A stretch of 64,000 nt of DNA from Piromyces finnis (GCA_002104945.1 MCFH01000017.1:496001-560000), one strand, 5' to 3'. Positions 44,301 to 53,892 are shown, counted from the first letter of the stretch. Translations and numbers: made by a program. Notes: a model not told the origin generated them from the sequence alone.

Positions 44301-44575
44301 ATCAATATTGGGAACATAGAATAGGTTTATCCAAAGCTTTAAAGAAGACTTATAAATCGGGTGATTATGTTATGATAAGATTAATAGGAAGAAGTAAATT
44401 AAATCCTTATTTTTATGGTCCTTATAAAGTCGTTAATAAACAAAAATTTAATACTGTTGTACTTGAAGATCCACATACAGGAAAACTACTTGATAGAAAT
44501 GTACATATTAAAAATATTTTTCCTTACGTTCTGCCAGAACAAAATTTAACTTCAAGGGACGAAGTTAATTCTTAA
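41390..44575 (+). CDS. pol: Pol: protease, RT, RNase H, integrase
   Basis: Same frame as the linker; first ATG at 41,417. Numbering counts 1,053 residues from the GTG at 41,414. Protease DTGA at 27-30. RT about 215-460 with WRMCIDYRRLN and active site YIDD at 367-370. RNase H with D516, E558, D585, D629. Integrase zinc domain H705, H709, C739, C742; core D771, D830, E866 with the typical 35-residue last gap; GPY motif at 1002-1004. These enzymes mature the particle, copy RNA to cDNA, remove RNA and insert the cDNA. No internal stop in over 1,000 codons. It ends 13 bases before the 3' LTR. Confidence 0.95.
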   Translation, partial: GCKPKVEKVMYSFNNSNIPLIIGDIDGKYLKILYDTGANVNIITTNGFNKLSNKNIEKSDEEQNITIANGTTVPTNVFTTLKININNCCTILEKFYIIEQSNPYFDIIFGRGIQKKYRLFIDPDDDYIYQKTKKGLKKITNFINSNDNDANDIPLINSIIISKEENQEFQDTLKEILNSTPDNIKSKFEHIINKYKNCMATSMSQLTTADLEPHSIITTTNKPIKLKPYKLSKEHADILKSEILSLLDKGLITPSHSPWSFPVLLVQKKNGKWRMCIDYRRLNEITIKDSYALPFIDELISSVNGAKIFSALDLYSGYHQIPMNPNDIEKTAFTTKFGNYNFKVMSFGLTNAPATFQREMNRILLPLVGKCLFVYIDDIVVYSKSPEEHLYHLQQVFEILSKYNLSLNLQKCKFFQEKVEVLGHVLTPNGLKTVPSKVQSIALWNAPKNVNELRSFLGLASYYRKFIQNFSIRASSLFNLLKKDQEYIWSQECNNAFEDIRQCLLSDPILSYPDFNKEFIIRTDASTNGIGAVLLQVEGDKLEHPICCISRTLSTSEKNYSVTDLEGLAIYYAILQFRQYIISNKNPTILITDHKPLLGFYKKNIPSKGRHARWIEEFNKYKIELKYDKGKKNVFADALSRLPSKNSDEIVNCAYAILSDFNPRDLDLPEGIKKYFTKNYQVVDNTLYYKKDELYLKVIYKDEDKKDIISRAHSVGHEGAEKTTNRILKSYYWPGIWNDVRMWVKSCRKCQLCRPKPLPKNTEDNITPIEQPFTRVGLDIVGPLPLTKHGNSYIITLVDYFTKWVEAKAIPNMKSEEVINFLIEVITRHGPPEIIVTDNGSSFISDITKMMIDLYGSWVHFVSPHHPQSNGMIENRNKEIGKTLRLLVENESEWDEYLPSALWSLITTKNSKTKFSSFELLYGRRDTWPLEIMFSDIYKDPNETEEEYIFRRFLRHQNWVKQATEYSNHANQYWEHRIGLSKALKKTYKSGDYVMIRLIGRSKLNPYFYGPYKVVNKQKFNTVVLEDPHTGKLLDRNVHIKNIFPYVLPEQNLTSRDEVNS

Positions 44576-44588
44576 AAGGCCGAGAAAC
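44576..44588 (+). other. Probable polypurine tract
   Basis: AAGGCCGAGAAAC lies between the pol stop and the 3' LTR. It is purine-rich but interrupted by CC, weaker than the AGGGGCATTC tracts of the relatives. Assigned mainly by position. Confidence 0.5.
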
Positions 44589-45400
44589 TGATAAATAATG
44601 AAATTAATAAATATAAAATTATTATTATACCTGATTTTTAAGTTAACCCTAAAAGTAACTTAAAACAAGTTATAGTTTAATTAAGTACTTTACCAAAATT
44701 CTTAAATAAAATTAATCCTAAACACTGCATATATTTTGATTATTGAAAGAAAATAATAAACTTTAATTAATCGAGATCAAAATATATAACTTTTGATAAA
44801 TTAATTGTTAAATTAAATATTTAATAACTTCGTTAGTAAATTACACTTTAAAAGTAAACAAATATAATAATTCATGTTATAAAATAATATAATTAAACAC
44901 CTTTATTAAAACATTAAAAATAATTATTACTTTAATTAATTGTAAAATAAACAACTTTTTATATTCTTTAACTTTTAATTATTTCTTTTATTGTTATTTC
45001 TAATTACTTTTATTACTTTTATTGTAAATAGTTATTAATTTTATTGTTTTAATGTAAATAGTTTAAATTTAAAAGAAAATATAAATACATGTAAATATTC
45101 TTATTTTAATCATTATTATTATTATTAATAAAGAAATATTATATAGTTAGATTAATATTTTATAATTTTAATAATCACTTTTATACTTAAATAAATAAAA
45201 ATTTTAAATATTTAAATATTAGAAAAACAAGTGTTTCTAATAAAACAATTTAGTGTTTTAACAAAACAATTTTATTAATTTTTATAAAAACGATCTTAAA
45301 TCTTAATCAATATAACTTATATAGTTATAACAAAAGATATAATATAATAATCACTTTTTGAAGTAAAATTCAAAATTAAGATTATTACCAAATTATATCA
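44589..45400 (+). repeat. 3' LTR (812 bp)
   Basis: Identical on inspection to 37,033-37,844. It is followed by TCAGTGAAC, the right copy of the target duplication. It should supply the polyadenylation signals. Confidence 0.95.
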
Positions 45401-46279
45401 TCAGTGAACTCGAACCATATTGTAAAATATTCTAAACTAAGTTCAGGTTTGTATACACTCAATATTCTAAACTACACTTTAAATTATTTTTAATTTTTTA
45501 TATTTTATTTATTAAATTATTTTAAAATAACTAAACTAAAACAACCGTTGATTACTTTACCGTGAAGAATATTTTACCAGAGCCCTCACTAGGTAATCAA
45601 TTTATTTTATTTAAAACTAAAATTATTAATCTAAACTATAAACTAATGTTAATTTATCTATACTAAATTAACCTATACGATTTTCCAACTATCGTTTCAA
45701 TAGTTGAAAAATTTTCTTTATTTATACTTTTTAAATAAATTGAATAAATTCTAATATACATGTTTTAATATTATAATTTTACATTGTTTACATTTATACA
45801 TTTATTAAAAGAAATTATTTGTATTAAACTATTTAAATTCAATTTATTTACTAAAGAATTTTCTAAACTTAAAATAAAGTTTTGATTTATTTACTATATG
45901 GTTGATTATATTTCAAACATATATTCAATTTATTTATTTCTAATTTTGAGGCTTAGTTTATAAAAAAATTTTTTTTTTTATTATCTAAAATATTTATTGG
46001 TTAAAATTTATTTAATTTAAAATTCTATTTTATCATCAAAAACTTTTTCTTATCATAAAATTAAATTTTACATAAATTTATGTTAATGTATTGTGATATA
46101 AATTTTTGTAATTAAAAAATAAAATTTACATAAATTTATGTTAATGTATTGTGATATGAATTTTATGGAAATTTACGGTACATTAATTTAATACATTATA
46201 CATTATTTTAAATACGTATTAAATATATTATTCTATTAATACAATATTTTACACATATCATCCCACTCCTCACCATCTA
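45401..46279. other. A+T-rich flank with a short duplication
   Basis: No gene. A part reading ACATAAATTTATGTTAATG with TATTGTGATAT after it is present twice, near 46,070 and 46,130 (offset about 61 bp). The palindrome-like ACATAAATTTATGT is part of it. Confidence 0.45.
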
Positions 46280-46465
46280 TTGCTCAACCATCCCAACTCC
46301 AATGAAATCACCAAGATCCTTAGTTCTCGTAAATCGGGTCATTTTTACGAGTACTTAGTCACTTTTACTGATTTATCTCAACGTTGGATCAATGCTGACA
46401 CCATTGATAAGGATGACTACTACAGCACCCTTTTAGCTGATTACCAACGTCGCGTTTACCAATAA
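46280..46465 (+). pseudogene. Chromodomain-like fragment of a gypsy pol end
   Basis: 62 codons opening at TTG without an ATG: NEITKILSSRKSGHFYEYLV, FTDLSQRWINADTID, YSTLLADYQRR. The order (I-x-I-L-x-S-R, EYLV, x-R-W, then a helix) fits a diverged chromodomain like the one at 1,180-1,350. G+C is much higher than in the A/T-rich flank. The upstream part of pol is missing. Confidence 0.5.
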
Positions 46466-46832
46466 TTCACCAACTCCGTCCCAGATTCTTAATCTGGACC
46501 CCACCTACTAGTACCCTACCTACTAGTGTCTACCACCCTTACTCCTTCACTATCCACTAATCGCCACTACCCCACCTACTACCTACAACTCCGCTACCCA
46601 CTAGTCGCCACCACTTCAACTACCAACCACTATTCCGCTAACCAACTACCCTCTTTCGCCTTTGCCCTCAAATTCCGCAACCTCTTCCGCAATCCAATTT
46701 CCGAAACCCAAAATTCGCTTCCCCTCGAGTCATATTATTTCCCTAACCTTCACGTGTAGTCTCCATTTCTGAAGAATCCACGTGATACTCTCTCAACTTT
46801 TCTTGAACACTTTTACACTTCACTATTTCAAC
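46466..46832. other. G-poor, C-rich island
   Basis: The plus strand is rich in C, T and A with few G, and has irregular repeats of CCTACTAGT and CCACTA. An open frame (46,526-46,759) exists but looks like a product of composition. It follows the chromodomain fragment, so it may be the rest of that element's 3' end or LTR. Confidence 0.45.
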
Positions 46833-46897
46833 ACTTAGATTTTTTTTCAAAAATTGAGAATTTCCATTTTTTGAAAATTCTCAAAATTTTTCTAAGT
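46833..46897. repeat. Long imperfect hairpin
   Basis: ACTTAGA at 46,833-46,839 pairs with TCTAAGT at 46,891-46,897, and AATTGAGAATTT inside pairs with AAATTCTCAA. Arms of about 30 bases with few mismatches and a short loop. Could be a transcript-end or LTR structure. Confidence 0.6.
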
Positions 46898-47950
46898 ATC
46901 GTGAAAGTGTCCATGTCCAAATTATTATGACGATAACTCTCTGTAATAGTTATTATACATTTAATAATAATCATTATCTACAATATAATACAATATATAT
47001 TTTGTATTATTAAATTGAGGAATTTCTTAAAAAAATGATAAAATAAATACTTATCTTAAAGAGTTTATTATAAATGAGTTATAATAAACATCACAAAATT
47101 TTAAGAATATTTTTAGTTTAAATATTTTTATTAATATAGTTTTTTGAAAAGGTTATTTATTATAGTTTGTTCTTATAATAATAACTTTGGATTCTTTAAT
47201 GAAATCCAAGAGTTCTCTTATTTATATATTTATCAAAATTTAAAGTTAAATAAATAATTTCTAATATTAACAAATAATCTTTTTAGGAAAATATTAGAAG
47301 AAAAATCTAAAAAGAAATTCGATTGATATTCTAAATATACCAATCATCATAATATTAAGTAAAACCTAATAAAGGAAAAACCTTAATATCCGATATTTCT
47401 AATGTGTCAATTTCAAATATTAAATTTACTATAAAAAAAATGAGTATTAATAATCTCACAAAGAACTTCTTAAAGTTGTTCTTTGTTCAACTTATTTATA
47501 CTTTCATTTTTTAATATAATATAGATATTAATAAGGTATAATAATAATTATGTTATACATGTATAATAATATAAATATAAATAATAATATAATTTTCTTT
47601 AAATATCGATATTAATAAGTTGTTAAAAATAATATTAATAATTATTTAAATAAATCTTATTTTACTAATTGGTTTGTTTAATATTAATTAATTGTTACAC
47701 ATTTATCTCCGGATAATAAATAGCTTTCCAATTAATATTTATATTAAATAAACTATTATTAGTAAAATATTAAATTATTTAATATTTATTTTAGTTAGAT
47801 TATGTCAAAATCACAGTTCATGAAATTTGACATTTCATGAAATTTCATAATTTTGAAATTATTAATTAATTAATTAAAATATTAATTTAATAATATTTTA
47901 CTAATAATAGTTTATTTAATATAAATATTAATTCTTACAATGAGTGTAAG
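46898..47950. repeat. A+T-rich stretch with inverted repeat arm
   Basis: 46,968-47,405 is the reverse complement of 57,442-57,885 with few differences. It ends AATATCCGATATTTCTAATG. From 47,406 to 47,950 there is only A/T-rich sequence. Confidence 0.75.
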
Positions 47951-48553
47951 TGTAAAGTCGAACACTGAAAGAATAGATTAGGATATCTATTCTATTACAA
48001 TAACACTATAATTAAAATAAAAATTGTTTTATAAAAAGTATCTTTTATTATAATAGAAATTTTATTAATAACAATTGCATTGATAAAATGATGAAAAATA
48101 TCTTCTATTTATATTTTTCCTAAATACATTTATATTATAACTATTTATTTTTTATATATTATTTAAAATTTACACTTAAATCTTAATTATTAATAAAATA
48201 TTTAAACTATAACTATTTTTAGTAAAATACAATTAGCAATTCAAATTAAGTACTATTCAATTTGAATATGTGCCCATGTATTATTTATATATTAATCATT
48301 TATTATTTATATACTATTCATCTTTTTCTATCAAAAACAATACTAAAACTAAGAAAATAAATTGAGAAATTTAATTTATTTGTAAAACATTAAAAATAAA
48401 TTAATAATTTATTTTGTTTCAAACTCTAATTATTATTAAATAAATTATGTCTCATTTTCTTTTTCTGTAATATAAATTGTGTAATTTAAAAAATAATACT
48501 TGTGGCTTAAGTTACATTAAAGATATCAAGCTGAGGCGTTTGATATCTTTACA
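47951..48553 (+). repeat. Solo LTR, TGTAAAG family, with GTAAG target duplication
   Basis: 603 bp from TGTAAAG to CTTTACA. It is flanked by GTAAG at 47,946-47,950 and GTAAG at 48,554-48,558, a perfect 5-bp target duplication. It carries the terminal hairpin AAAGATATCAA...TTTGATATCTTT. Confidence 0.9.
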
Positions 48554-48558
48554 GTAAG

Positions 48559-48917
48559 AAGTTATTTATAAAATATAAATGACTTCTTCTACAAATTAAT
48601 AATAATTAAATAATTAACTATTACTAATTTGAGAAAGAATATAAAAATATTAATTTCGAGTTTATTATATAAAAATACTAATAAATAAAAATATTAAATA
48701 TTAACACATAAATATAAAAAAGCACGTTAAATAAACATTACTTTTTAAAATAATTAATTCTTTATTTATTAATAAATTTATATAGTAATAACTCTTGATT
48801 TCTCAAAAGAGAATCAAGATTATTCTTTTATATTAATTTAATACATTATACATGGATTGGTTAAAATGATGCAACTAAATTAATGTAATAAAACAATGTA
48901 TTTAATCAATGTATGTA
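48559..48917. other. A+T-rich stretch
   Basis: No gene. Near 48,840-48,990 the motif ATGTATTAAAT recurs irregularly and reaches into the end of the downstream minus-strand reading frame. Confidence 0.4.
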
Positions 48918-51053
48918 TTAAATTAATGTATTAAATGATGTATTAAGTGATGTATTAAATAATATATTAAATAATGTAATAAATAATAAATAATAATAAA
49001 TATTATAATAATACCAATTCTTTACATCCTTGCCCCCTCTCGCAAGAATAGCGTCGCGTACTTGAATTTCACTTATCGACGGGCAATAGGTTTGTAGATA
49101 TGACTTGAGATTAAGTAAGAATCCATAACCGTTAGATTTACCCTTGTACCTTGGCGCAGGTACAGTAAATAAACTCCTGAACTGCGATATTTGCTCCTGA
49201 GATCTGGCGGTGCGGTCTTGGAAATCAGTTGGGCGGAAGGATACGACCGGACTTGATCTCGTATTATAAATCCTTGGGTACATCTTAAAATAATAGTACT
49301 GTTCACACTTGGAACCTTTACTAAAGTCTGGTTTCGTTTCTTGTAAGAGTTGCTGAAATCGCTCCTTGTTAACGTCCTCCGGGGTGTTATAGACTTTAGT
49401 GCGGTAAAACTTCATGTCAAAGTAGTTTTCTTTAGCTTCCTTGTTTTTAAATCTAGCGTTGAATTTGGAAGTTACATCGTCATTATAATTTGAAATATGG
49501 GACGAAGAAGCTCTAGCGGAATTTTCCTTGATAGAGTCAATTTTTCTGTTAAATTTGTCTTCTTGTTCCTTAAGTTTATTATCAATGCGCTTATCCTGTT
49601 CTTCTTCACGATCATCTAGGGTGGAATGACCTATAAATGATCTACTTCTAAATTTTGAAATGTTGCTAAGTGATATTTCTTCGGTGGGGTAATTGAAGTT
49701 AGTATCCATAAGGTACTTCTCATTAATTAGTGTATTAATGATTCTTGAACATTTCTCATTCTTAGGCGTAATAGTTACAGCTAAGGTGTTAGGATCAATT
49801 TCGGCTTTAAATAATTTTTTAGATCTTGAATTAGAGTAGAAGAGTAATTTGTACTCCTCTTGAACATTATCGATTGCAAGATGATCGATACTATTTAATT
49901 TTCGTTTAATATTTGTAAGTTCATTGAGACATTCTTTGATTTGTTCATGTTGAACTGAAGTTTGTAATTCTTCATACTTATTTAAGATGTCTTCGTAAAG
50001 ATTTCTTAGGGTAGTGATTTTAGAACTAATTTCACCATTTCCTTCTGAATTTAATTGTTCTGTTTCAAGGGATTTTATCCTTTCCTGGATTTGTGTTTGG
50101 ATTATCGCATGTTCCTCTAGTGTTTCCTTGAATTGTTGAATATTTTTAACGAAATTTTCTTCGGTCTTGCCATTCATATGGTGTGCTGCGATGAGTTGAT
50201 CTTGTAATTTTTGTATTGCTTCTTTTGAATCAACTCTTGTTGCTTGTAGCTTTTCGGCCATTTCGTTTTTGATGACCGTTGTGAGATTATCGGTGTACGC
50301 ATTGTTCTCAACGGCTTGTTGAGTAATATTTCTGAAATCTTTTTCTAAGTTAGTTAACTTATTTGTGAGTTGAATAACCTCTTGATTTGTATTTTCTATG
50401 CTATTTTGCTGTTGAGTTAAACCATTTTCTAAAGGTAGCAAGTCTTGAGACTTTGCAGAGTTGAGTTGTGATTGTTGAAGTTCTTCGCGAACTTCATTGA
50501 CGGCAAGGTCCAAATCTCCTGGTTTAACTGTATTGAGGTCGATAACATTAGCTAAATTCTGAACTTGGAAACTGTCAGCTTTATTGGCAATTTTTGTATC
50601 GAGTTGTTCTAATCTTTTATTTTGCTCGGTAATGGAGGTTTGTAAGGTAGCGTTAAGAGTAGCCGTTAGATTCATAAATTGTGTCTGAATCTGTTCCATA
50701 AAGTTTTTCATCATATTTTGCATATCTTCCTTATTATTATTAGTCTCTGTCTTAAGTTCCTTGTACATGTTATCCATTGAAGATAACAAGGTAGCGCCGT
50801 TATTATCTGGGCTGTAGTTAAAAATTTGGTTATTACCTCCATAACTGTTTTTTATTTCTGTTTCGAGTGTTTTCTTGTTGTCTATATCGTCGGAAAGCTT
50901 CTCTAAGTAGTCATTAACACCTGACATACTAGATTTGGAATCATTTTCAAGCTTTTCGATTTCCATCGATTGTTGAACTTCTGAAGGTTGGTTAACTTCC
51001 TCTCTTGGGATTCCTTCTTTTATTGGTTCTTTACCTTTATTATTACTCTGCAT
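48918..51053 (-). CDS. gag: Family B Gag with long coiled coil (C-terminus replaced)
   Basis: 711 codons from ATG at 51,053. N-terminal acidic/Gln-rich part, then LETEIKNSYGGNNQIFNY, shared with the 16,332 copy. A long coiled-coil region with heptad patterns follows (about 110-380). The C-terminal part (about 560-680) leads into capsid sequence: FRSLFTVPAPRYKGKSNGYG, LNLKSYLQTYCPSISEIQVR, DAILARGGKDVKNWYYY. From about 49,000 the frame runs into low-complexity Tyr/Leu/Asn codons, so the capsid end, which survives in the other copy as TWYKNIFLKRLDN, is lost. No CCHC knuckle is seen. It lies directly after the family B pol in the same direction. Confidence 0.75.
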   Translation of the reverse strand: MQSNNKGKEPIKEGIPREEVNQPSEVQQSMEIEKLENDSKSSMSGVNDYLEKLSDDIDNKKTLETEIKNSYGGNNQIFNYSPDNNGATLLSSMDNMYKELKTETNNNKEDMQNMMKNFMEQIQTQFMNLTATLNATLQTSITEQNKRLEQLDTKIANKADSFQVQNLANVIDLNTVKPGDLDLAVNEVREELQQSQLNSAKSQDLLPLENGLTQQQNSIENTNQEVIQLTNKLTNLEKDFRNITQQAVENNAYTDNLTTVIKNEMAEKLQATRVDSKEAIQKLQDQLIAAHHMNGKTEENFVKNIQQFKETLEEHAIIQTQIQERIKSLETEQLNSEGNGEISSKITTLRNLYEDILNKYEELQTSVQHEQIKECLNELTNIKRKLNSIDHLAIDNVQEEYKLLFYSNSRSKKLFKAEIDPNTLAVTITPKNEKCSRIINTLINEKYLMDTNFNYPTEEISLSNISKFRSRSFIGHSTLDDREEEQDKRIDNKLKEQEDKFNRKIDSIKENSARASSSHISNYNDDVTSKFNARFKNKEAKENYFDMKFYRTKVYNTPEDVNKERFQQLLQETKPDFSKGSKCEQYYYFKMYPRIYNTRSSPVVSFRPTDFQDRTARSQEQISQFRSLFTVPAPRYKGKSNGYGFLLNLKSYLQTYCPSISEIQVRDAILARGGKDVKNWYYYNIYYYLLFITLFNILFNTSLNTSFNTLI

Positions 51054-51970
51054 TGGGCGAACCGAGTTTGTTTATTTATTTAACTATAATTTTCGTTCAA
51101 ATTACTTTCGATGTGGATAGGACTTACTTGCGGCCTTGTTGTTGAATAAATTCTTAATAGATATGTTTCGAAATCGTTTATAAATCGACAATAAATTAGA
51201 AAATAAAGTTTTTTCTAATTTTTAATTAAAATTGCCGAGATTTGTCGGGATTCTTTTCTCTGATGTTAACTAGGTAATATATAGCGTGAGTTATATATTA
51301 CTTCAAATGTCAATTTACTTATACCTAAAAGCTAACTATAACTAAATTGGCGTATAATTATCAAAGTTAAAGAATCTTTTCTGGGAATCTTTCAACTTAT
51401 AGTTTTACTAATGAACTAAAGTATATTCTATAAATAATACACTTCAATTAATTTATAATGAATTTTTTACTAATGTAATATGTTTTATCTATTATTTATT
51501 TTTGGTTAAGTAGCGATTTTAATATTAGGACGATTCGTTATCAGCGAATTAAATATTACACCACAAAACGTTATTTTAGATATTGTTACAGGTTTTTTTT
51601 TTTTTTAAAATATAATAATAAGTAGTAAAGTATTAAAGTATATAAATATTATGATTATTACTATATAAGTGTTGTTATAAGTATTTATATCATTATAAGT
51701 ATTATTAAAGTATTATTATGAGTTTTTAATAGGTTTTTAATATAAGTATAAATATTATAAGTACTATAAGTATTCTAAGTACTGTAAGTGCTATAAGTTC
51801 TATAAGTATTAAAAATTAGAAAAAACTAGAGATTAAAATAATACAATTTAATGGTATTTATACATGAATATTATTTTAAACTATTATATTATCGTTTCTA
51901 ACTATTATTAATTAAATTCTTAAAGTTATATTAAACATATTGATTGTTAACTAATTAAATTATAAGATTA
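51054..51970 (-). other. Spacer between family B pol and gag
   Basis: Non-coding. It includes a T13 run (51,593-51,605) and a less A/T-rich part near 51,100-51,560. Shares short ordered similarities with 16,333-16,700. It may be a single LTR with leader between two tandem elements. No tRNA primer site found. Confidence 0.45.
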
Positions 51971-53461
51971 TTAATTTGCTTGTTCTTGTGACTTCTTGTC
52001 TTGTTCATTGGTCAAATCAATTTCGATCTGGAAGTTCGATAACCTTCTTTTCTTTATTTCATTACTAATGGCGGTTTCAGAAGCGGGGAATATTTCTTTC
52101 AACTCATTATCAATAATTAAGGCAGTTAATCTTTTATCGAATGTATCGACTTTATTTCTAAGAAGTTCTATTTCTTTCCATTGGGCAGTTATCTGTTTTT
52201 CCGTCTTATTGACTTTCTTGGTTAATTCAATTCTTTCCGCTTTAGGATTGAGGTCATATCTTAAATCATTGATTTTTTGATTTAATTTATCGAATTTCCT
52301 CTTTACTTCTGCTTGAGTACCTCCTGTTTGGAGTAATTGAATTTCTTCTTTTACTTTCTTTATCTCTTGATTAAAATATTCTCTTTTGTCTAGAACATCC
52401 TTTAAATCTTGACACCTTAAATTTATTTGTTTTTTATATTGCTTTTCAAAGAAAGTGTTTTCTTCGAGTAGATTAACTATTTGTTCCTTTAGGGTTTTGA
52501 ATAAGGTTTCTTGATTTTGGTACCATTTATATAGATAATCTTTCAATTCTTCATCTTTCTTTCCTTCGATTAAGGAGCATACTGTGGCTTTAAACACCTT
52601 AAAGTCAATCTCTTCCCTTTCTTCATCATTGCTTTTATTGAATGATTCCATATCCTTAAGTTCGATTGGGTTAATTATGAAGTCTAAGGAATTCGTTTCT
52701 TCAATGTTGTTGACTTGTTGTGGATTATTTCTATTGTTAGTGCTCATTTCGTTTTCCTGTTCCATTCTTATAAATCTGGATAGTAAGTCAGCTATTTTGT
52801 TGTCCTTTCCTTCAATATAACAGGGAATGACGTTGTAGTTACAGATATTTTCAAATAGTCTAAGTTTTCTGTTTGTTTCGACTTTTGAGCCTGAATTAAT
52901 ATAGATAACTAAATTTTTGTGATCGGTAGCACAGTAAATTTTCTGTCCTTGTTGTAAGAGTAGCCTGTAGTGTTGAAGGGTATCCGATAACGCTAATAAT
53001 TCACGGTCAAATATAGAATACTTTCGTTCAGTAGAGTTAAGTTTTCTGGAGAAGAAACCTATTGGCTTTAAATATTTTTTCAATTCGGATAAACTATTAT
53101 TTTTAATTTCAAATGTGTTCATGGCATCATTTAATTTTATTGGTGGATCGATATCTTCACGATTCTTGGCTTTATCGAGATTTTTATTTTCGCGTCCATT
53201 TCTTTCATAATGTCCGTTATATGTCCATTTTTTATGACCAAATAGATTTTCGATAGTTTCTCGATTAATATTATTCTTGTATACGTTACTTAAAATGTAA
53301 TTTTGAACATGTATGTTTGGGGCTTCCGCTTGAAAAATTGCGGCACCAATTCCGATTTCCGATGCGTCGGTTAGGATAAAAATATCGTGGTTAGGTTTGA
53401 AGGGTGCTAGATTTGGAAGGTTAGGAATTAAATCCTTGAAATAGTTAAGTTCATTATTCAT
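51971..53461 (-). CDS. pol: Family B pol 3' part: RNase H with insertion and coiled-coil tail
   Basis: 496 codons. RNase H removes the RNA strand during cDNA synthesis; D32 (ILTDASEIGIG), E154 (FDRELLALSD), D180 (CATDHKNLV) and D225 (KIADLLSRF) are in place. Between D32 and the FFSRKL strand lie about 80 extra residues (SNVYKNNINRETI, ENLFGHKKW), also seen in the copies at 16,980 and 18,646. After RNase H, residues about 240-480 are a Lys/Glu-rich coiled coil (RCQDLKDVLDKRE, INDLRYDLNPKAE) ending IKKRRLSNFQIEIDLTNEQ. No HHCC or DDE integrase motif exists. The start lies inside the polyprotein; RT sequence continues upstream to 53,625. Confidence 0.85.
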   Translation of the reverse strand: MNNELNYFKDLIPNLPNLAPFKPNHDIFILTDASEIGIGAAIFQAEAPNIHVQNYILSNVYKNNINRETIENLFGHKKWTYNGHYERNGRENKNLDKAKNREDIDPPIKLNDAMNTFEIKNNSLSELKKYLKPIGFFSRKLNSTERKYSIFDRELLALSDTLQHYRLLLQQGQKIYCATDHKNLVIYINSGSKVETNRKLRLFENICNYNVIPCYIEGKDNKIADLLSRFIRMEQENEMSTNNRNNPQQVNNIEETNSLDFIINPIELKDMESFNKSNDEEREEIDFKVFKATVCSLIEGKKDEELKDYLYKWYQNQETLFKTLKEQIVNLLEENTFFEKQYKKQINLRCQDLKDVLDKREYFNQEIKKVKEEIQLLQTGGTQAEVKRKFDKLNQKINDLRYDLNPKAERIELTKKVNKTEKQITAQWKEIELLRNKVDTFDKRLTALIIDNELKEIFPASETAISNEIKKRRLSNFQIEIDLTNEQDKKSQEQAN

Positions 53462-53625
53462 TTCCTTAGTCCAAGTAGTGTTTTTATTAGATAATCCTAA
53501 CGAAATATTCTTAGTTTTTTCAGTGAAGTTATTAACATAATCCTTGAAATAGTTTAAGAATTCGTAGAGTTGTTGGTATTCCTTTTGAGTTCTACATTCT
53601 TTAATATCTAAGGTTTTATTAGAAT
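53462..53625 (-). pseudogene. Family B RT thumb remnant
   Basis: Continues the frame upstream: QKEYQQLYEFLNYFKDYVNN, FTEKTKNISLGLSNKNTTW. It matches the RT end at about 18,660-18,790. The rest of RT is cut off at about 53,625. Confidence 0.8.
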
Positions 53626-53737
53626 AAGAAAATAGATAAATTATATAGAATTTATCTATGTTTCTTACAAATTTAAATATTATATAAAAAAACTATAATA
53701 TTCAAGATACAAAATGGGTAAAATTAAAAACTCCAAA

Positions 53738-53782
<45 letters not shown>

Positions 53783-53892
53783 CACATATTTTTTATTAAG
53801 ACACATAGAGTGAGAAAATATATATTTTATATAATATATTTTATATCCCATTCTGCAATTAATTTTATATTTTACATAATTAAGGTAGAATA
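53626..53892. other. A+T-rich junction with (AAT)n microsatellite
   Basis: Separates the truncated family B pol from family C. Contains about 14 AAT units at 53,738-53,781. No primer site seen. Confidence 0.6.

Larger units (their letters stand above)
37033..45400 (+). mobile_element. Near-complete family A Ty3/gypsy element
   Basis: 8,368 bp: 812-bp LTRs at both ends (37,033-37,844 and 44,589-45,400), primer site, 1.9 kb leader, gag, -1 frameshift signal and pol with protease, RT, RNase H and integrase in the Ty3/gypsy order. LTR ends are TG...CA. The left flank ends ATCAG and the right flank starts TCAG, a 4-bp target duplication, or 5 bp if the terminal A is shared. I see no difference between the LTRs, so the insertion is recent. 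Two coding lesions are visible: a 1-nt lesion at about 40,654 and TAA at 41,387. There is no chromodomain and no env. Confidence 0.95.

Noticed and set aside
46526-46759. Open frame in the G-poor island
   Set aside because: Low G removes many stop codons by chance; the product is Ser/Thr/Tyr/Pro-rich without domain features.
53738-53781. (AAT)n as an Asn-repeat coding region
   Set aside because: No reading frame with a start and conserved flanks includes it; treated as a microsatellite.
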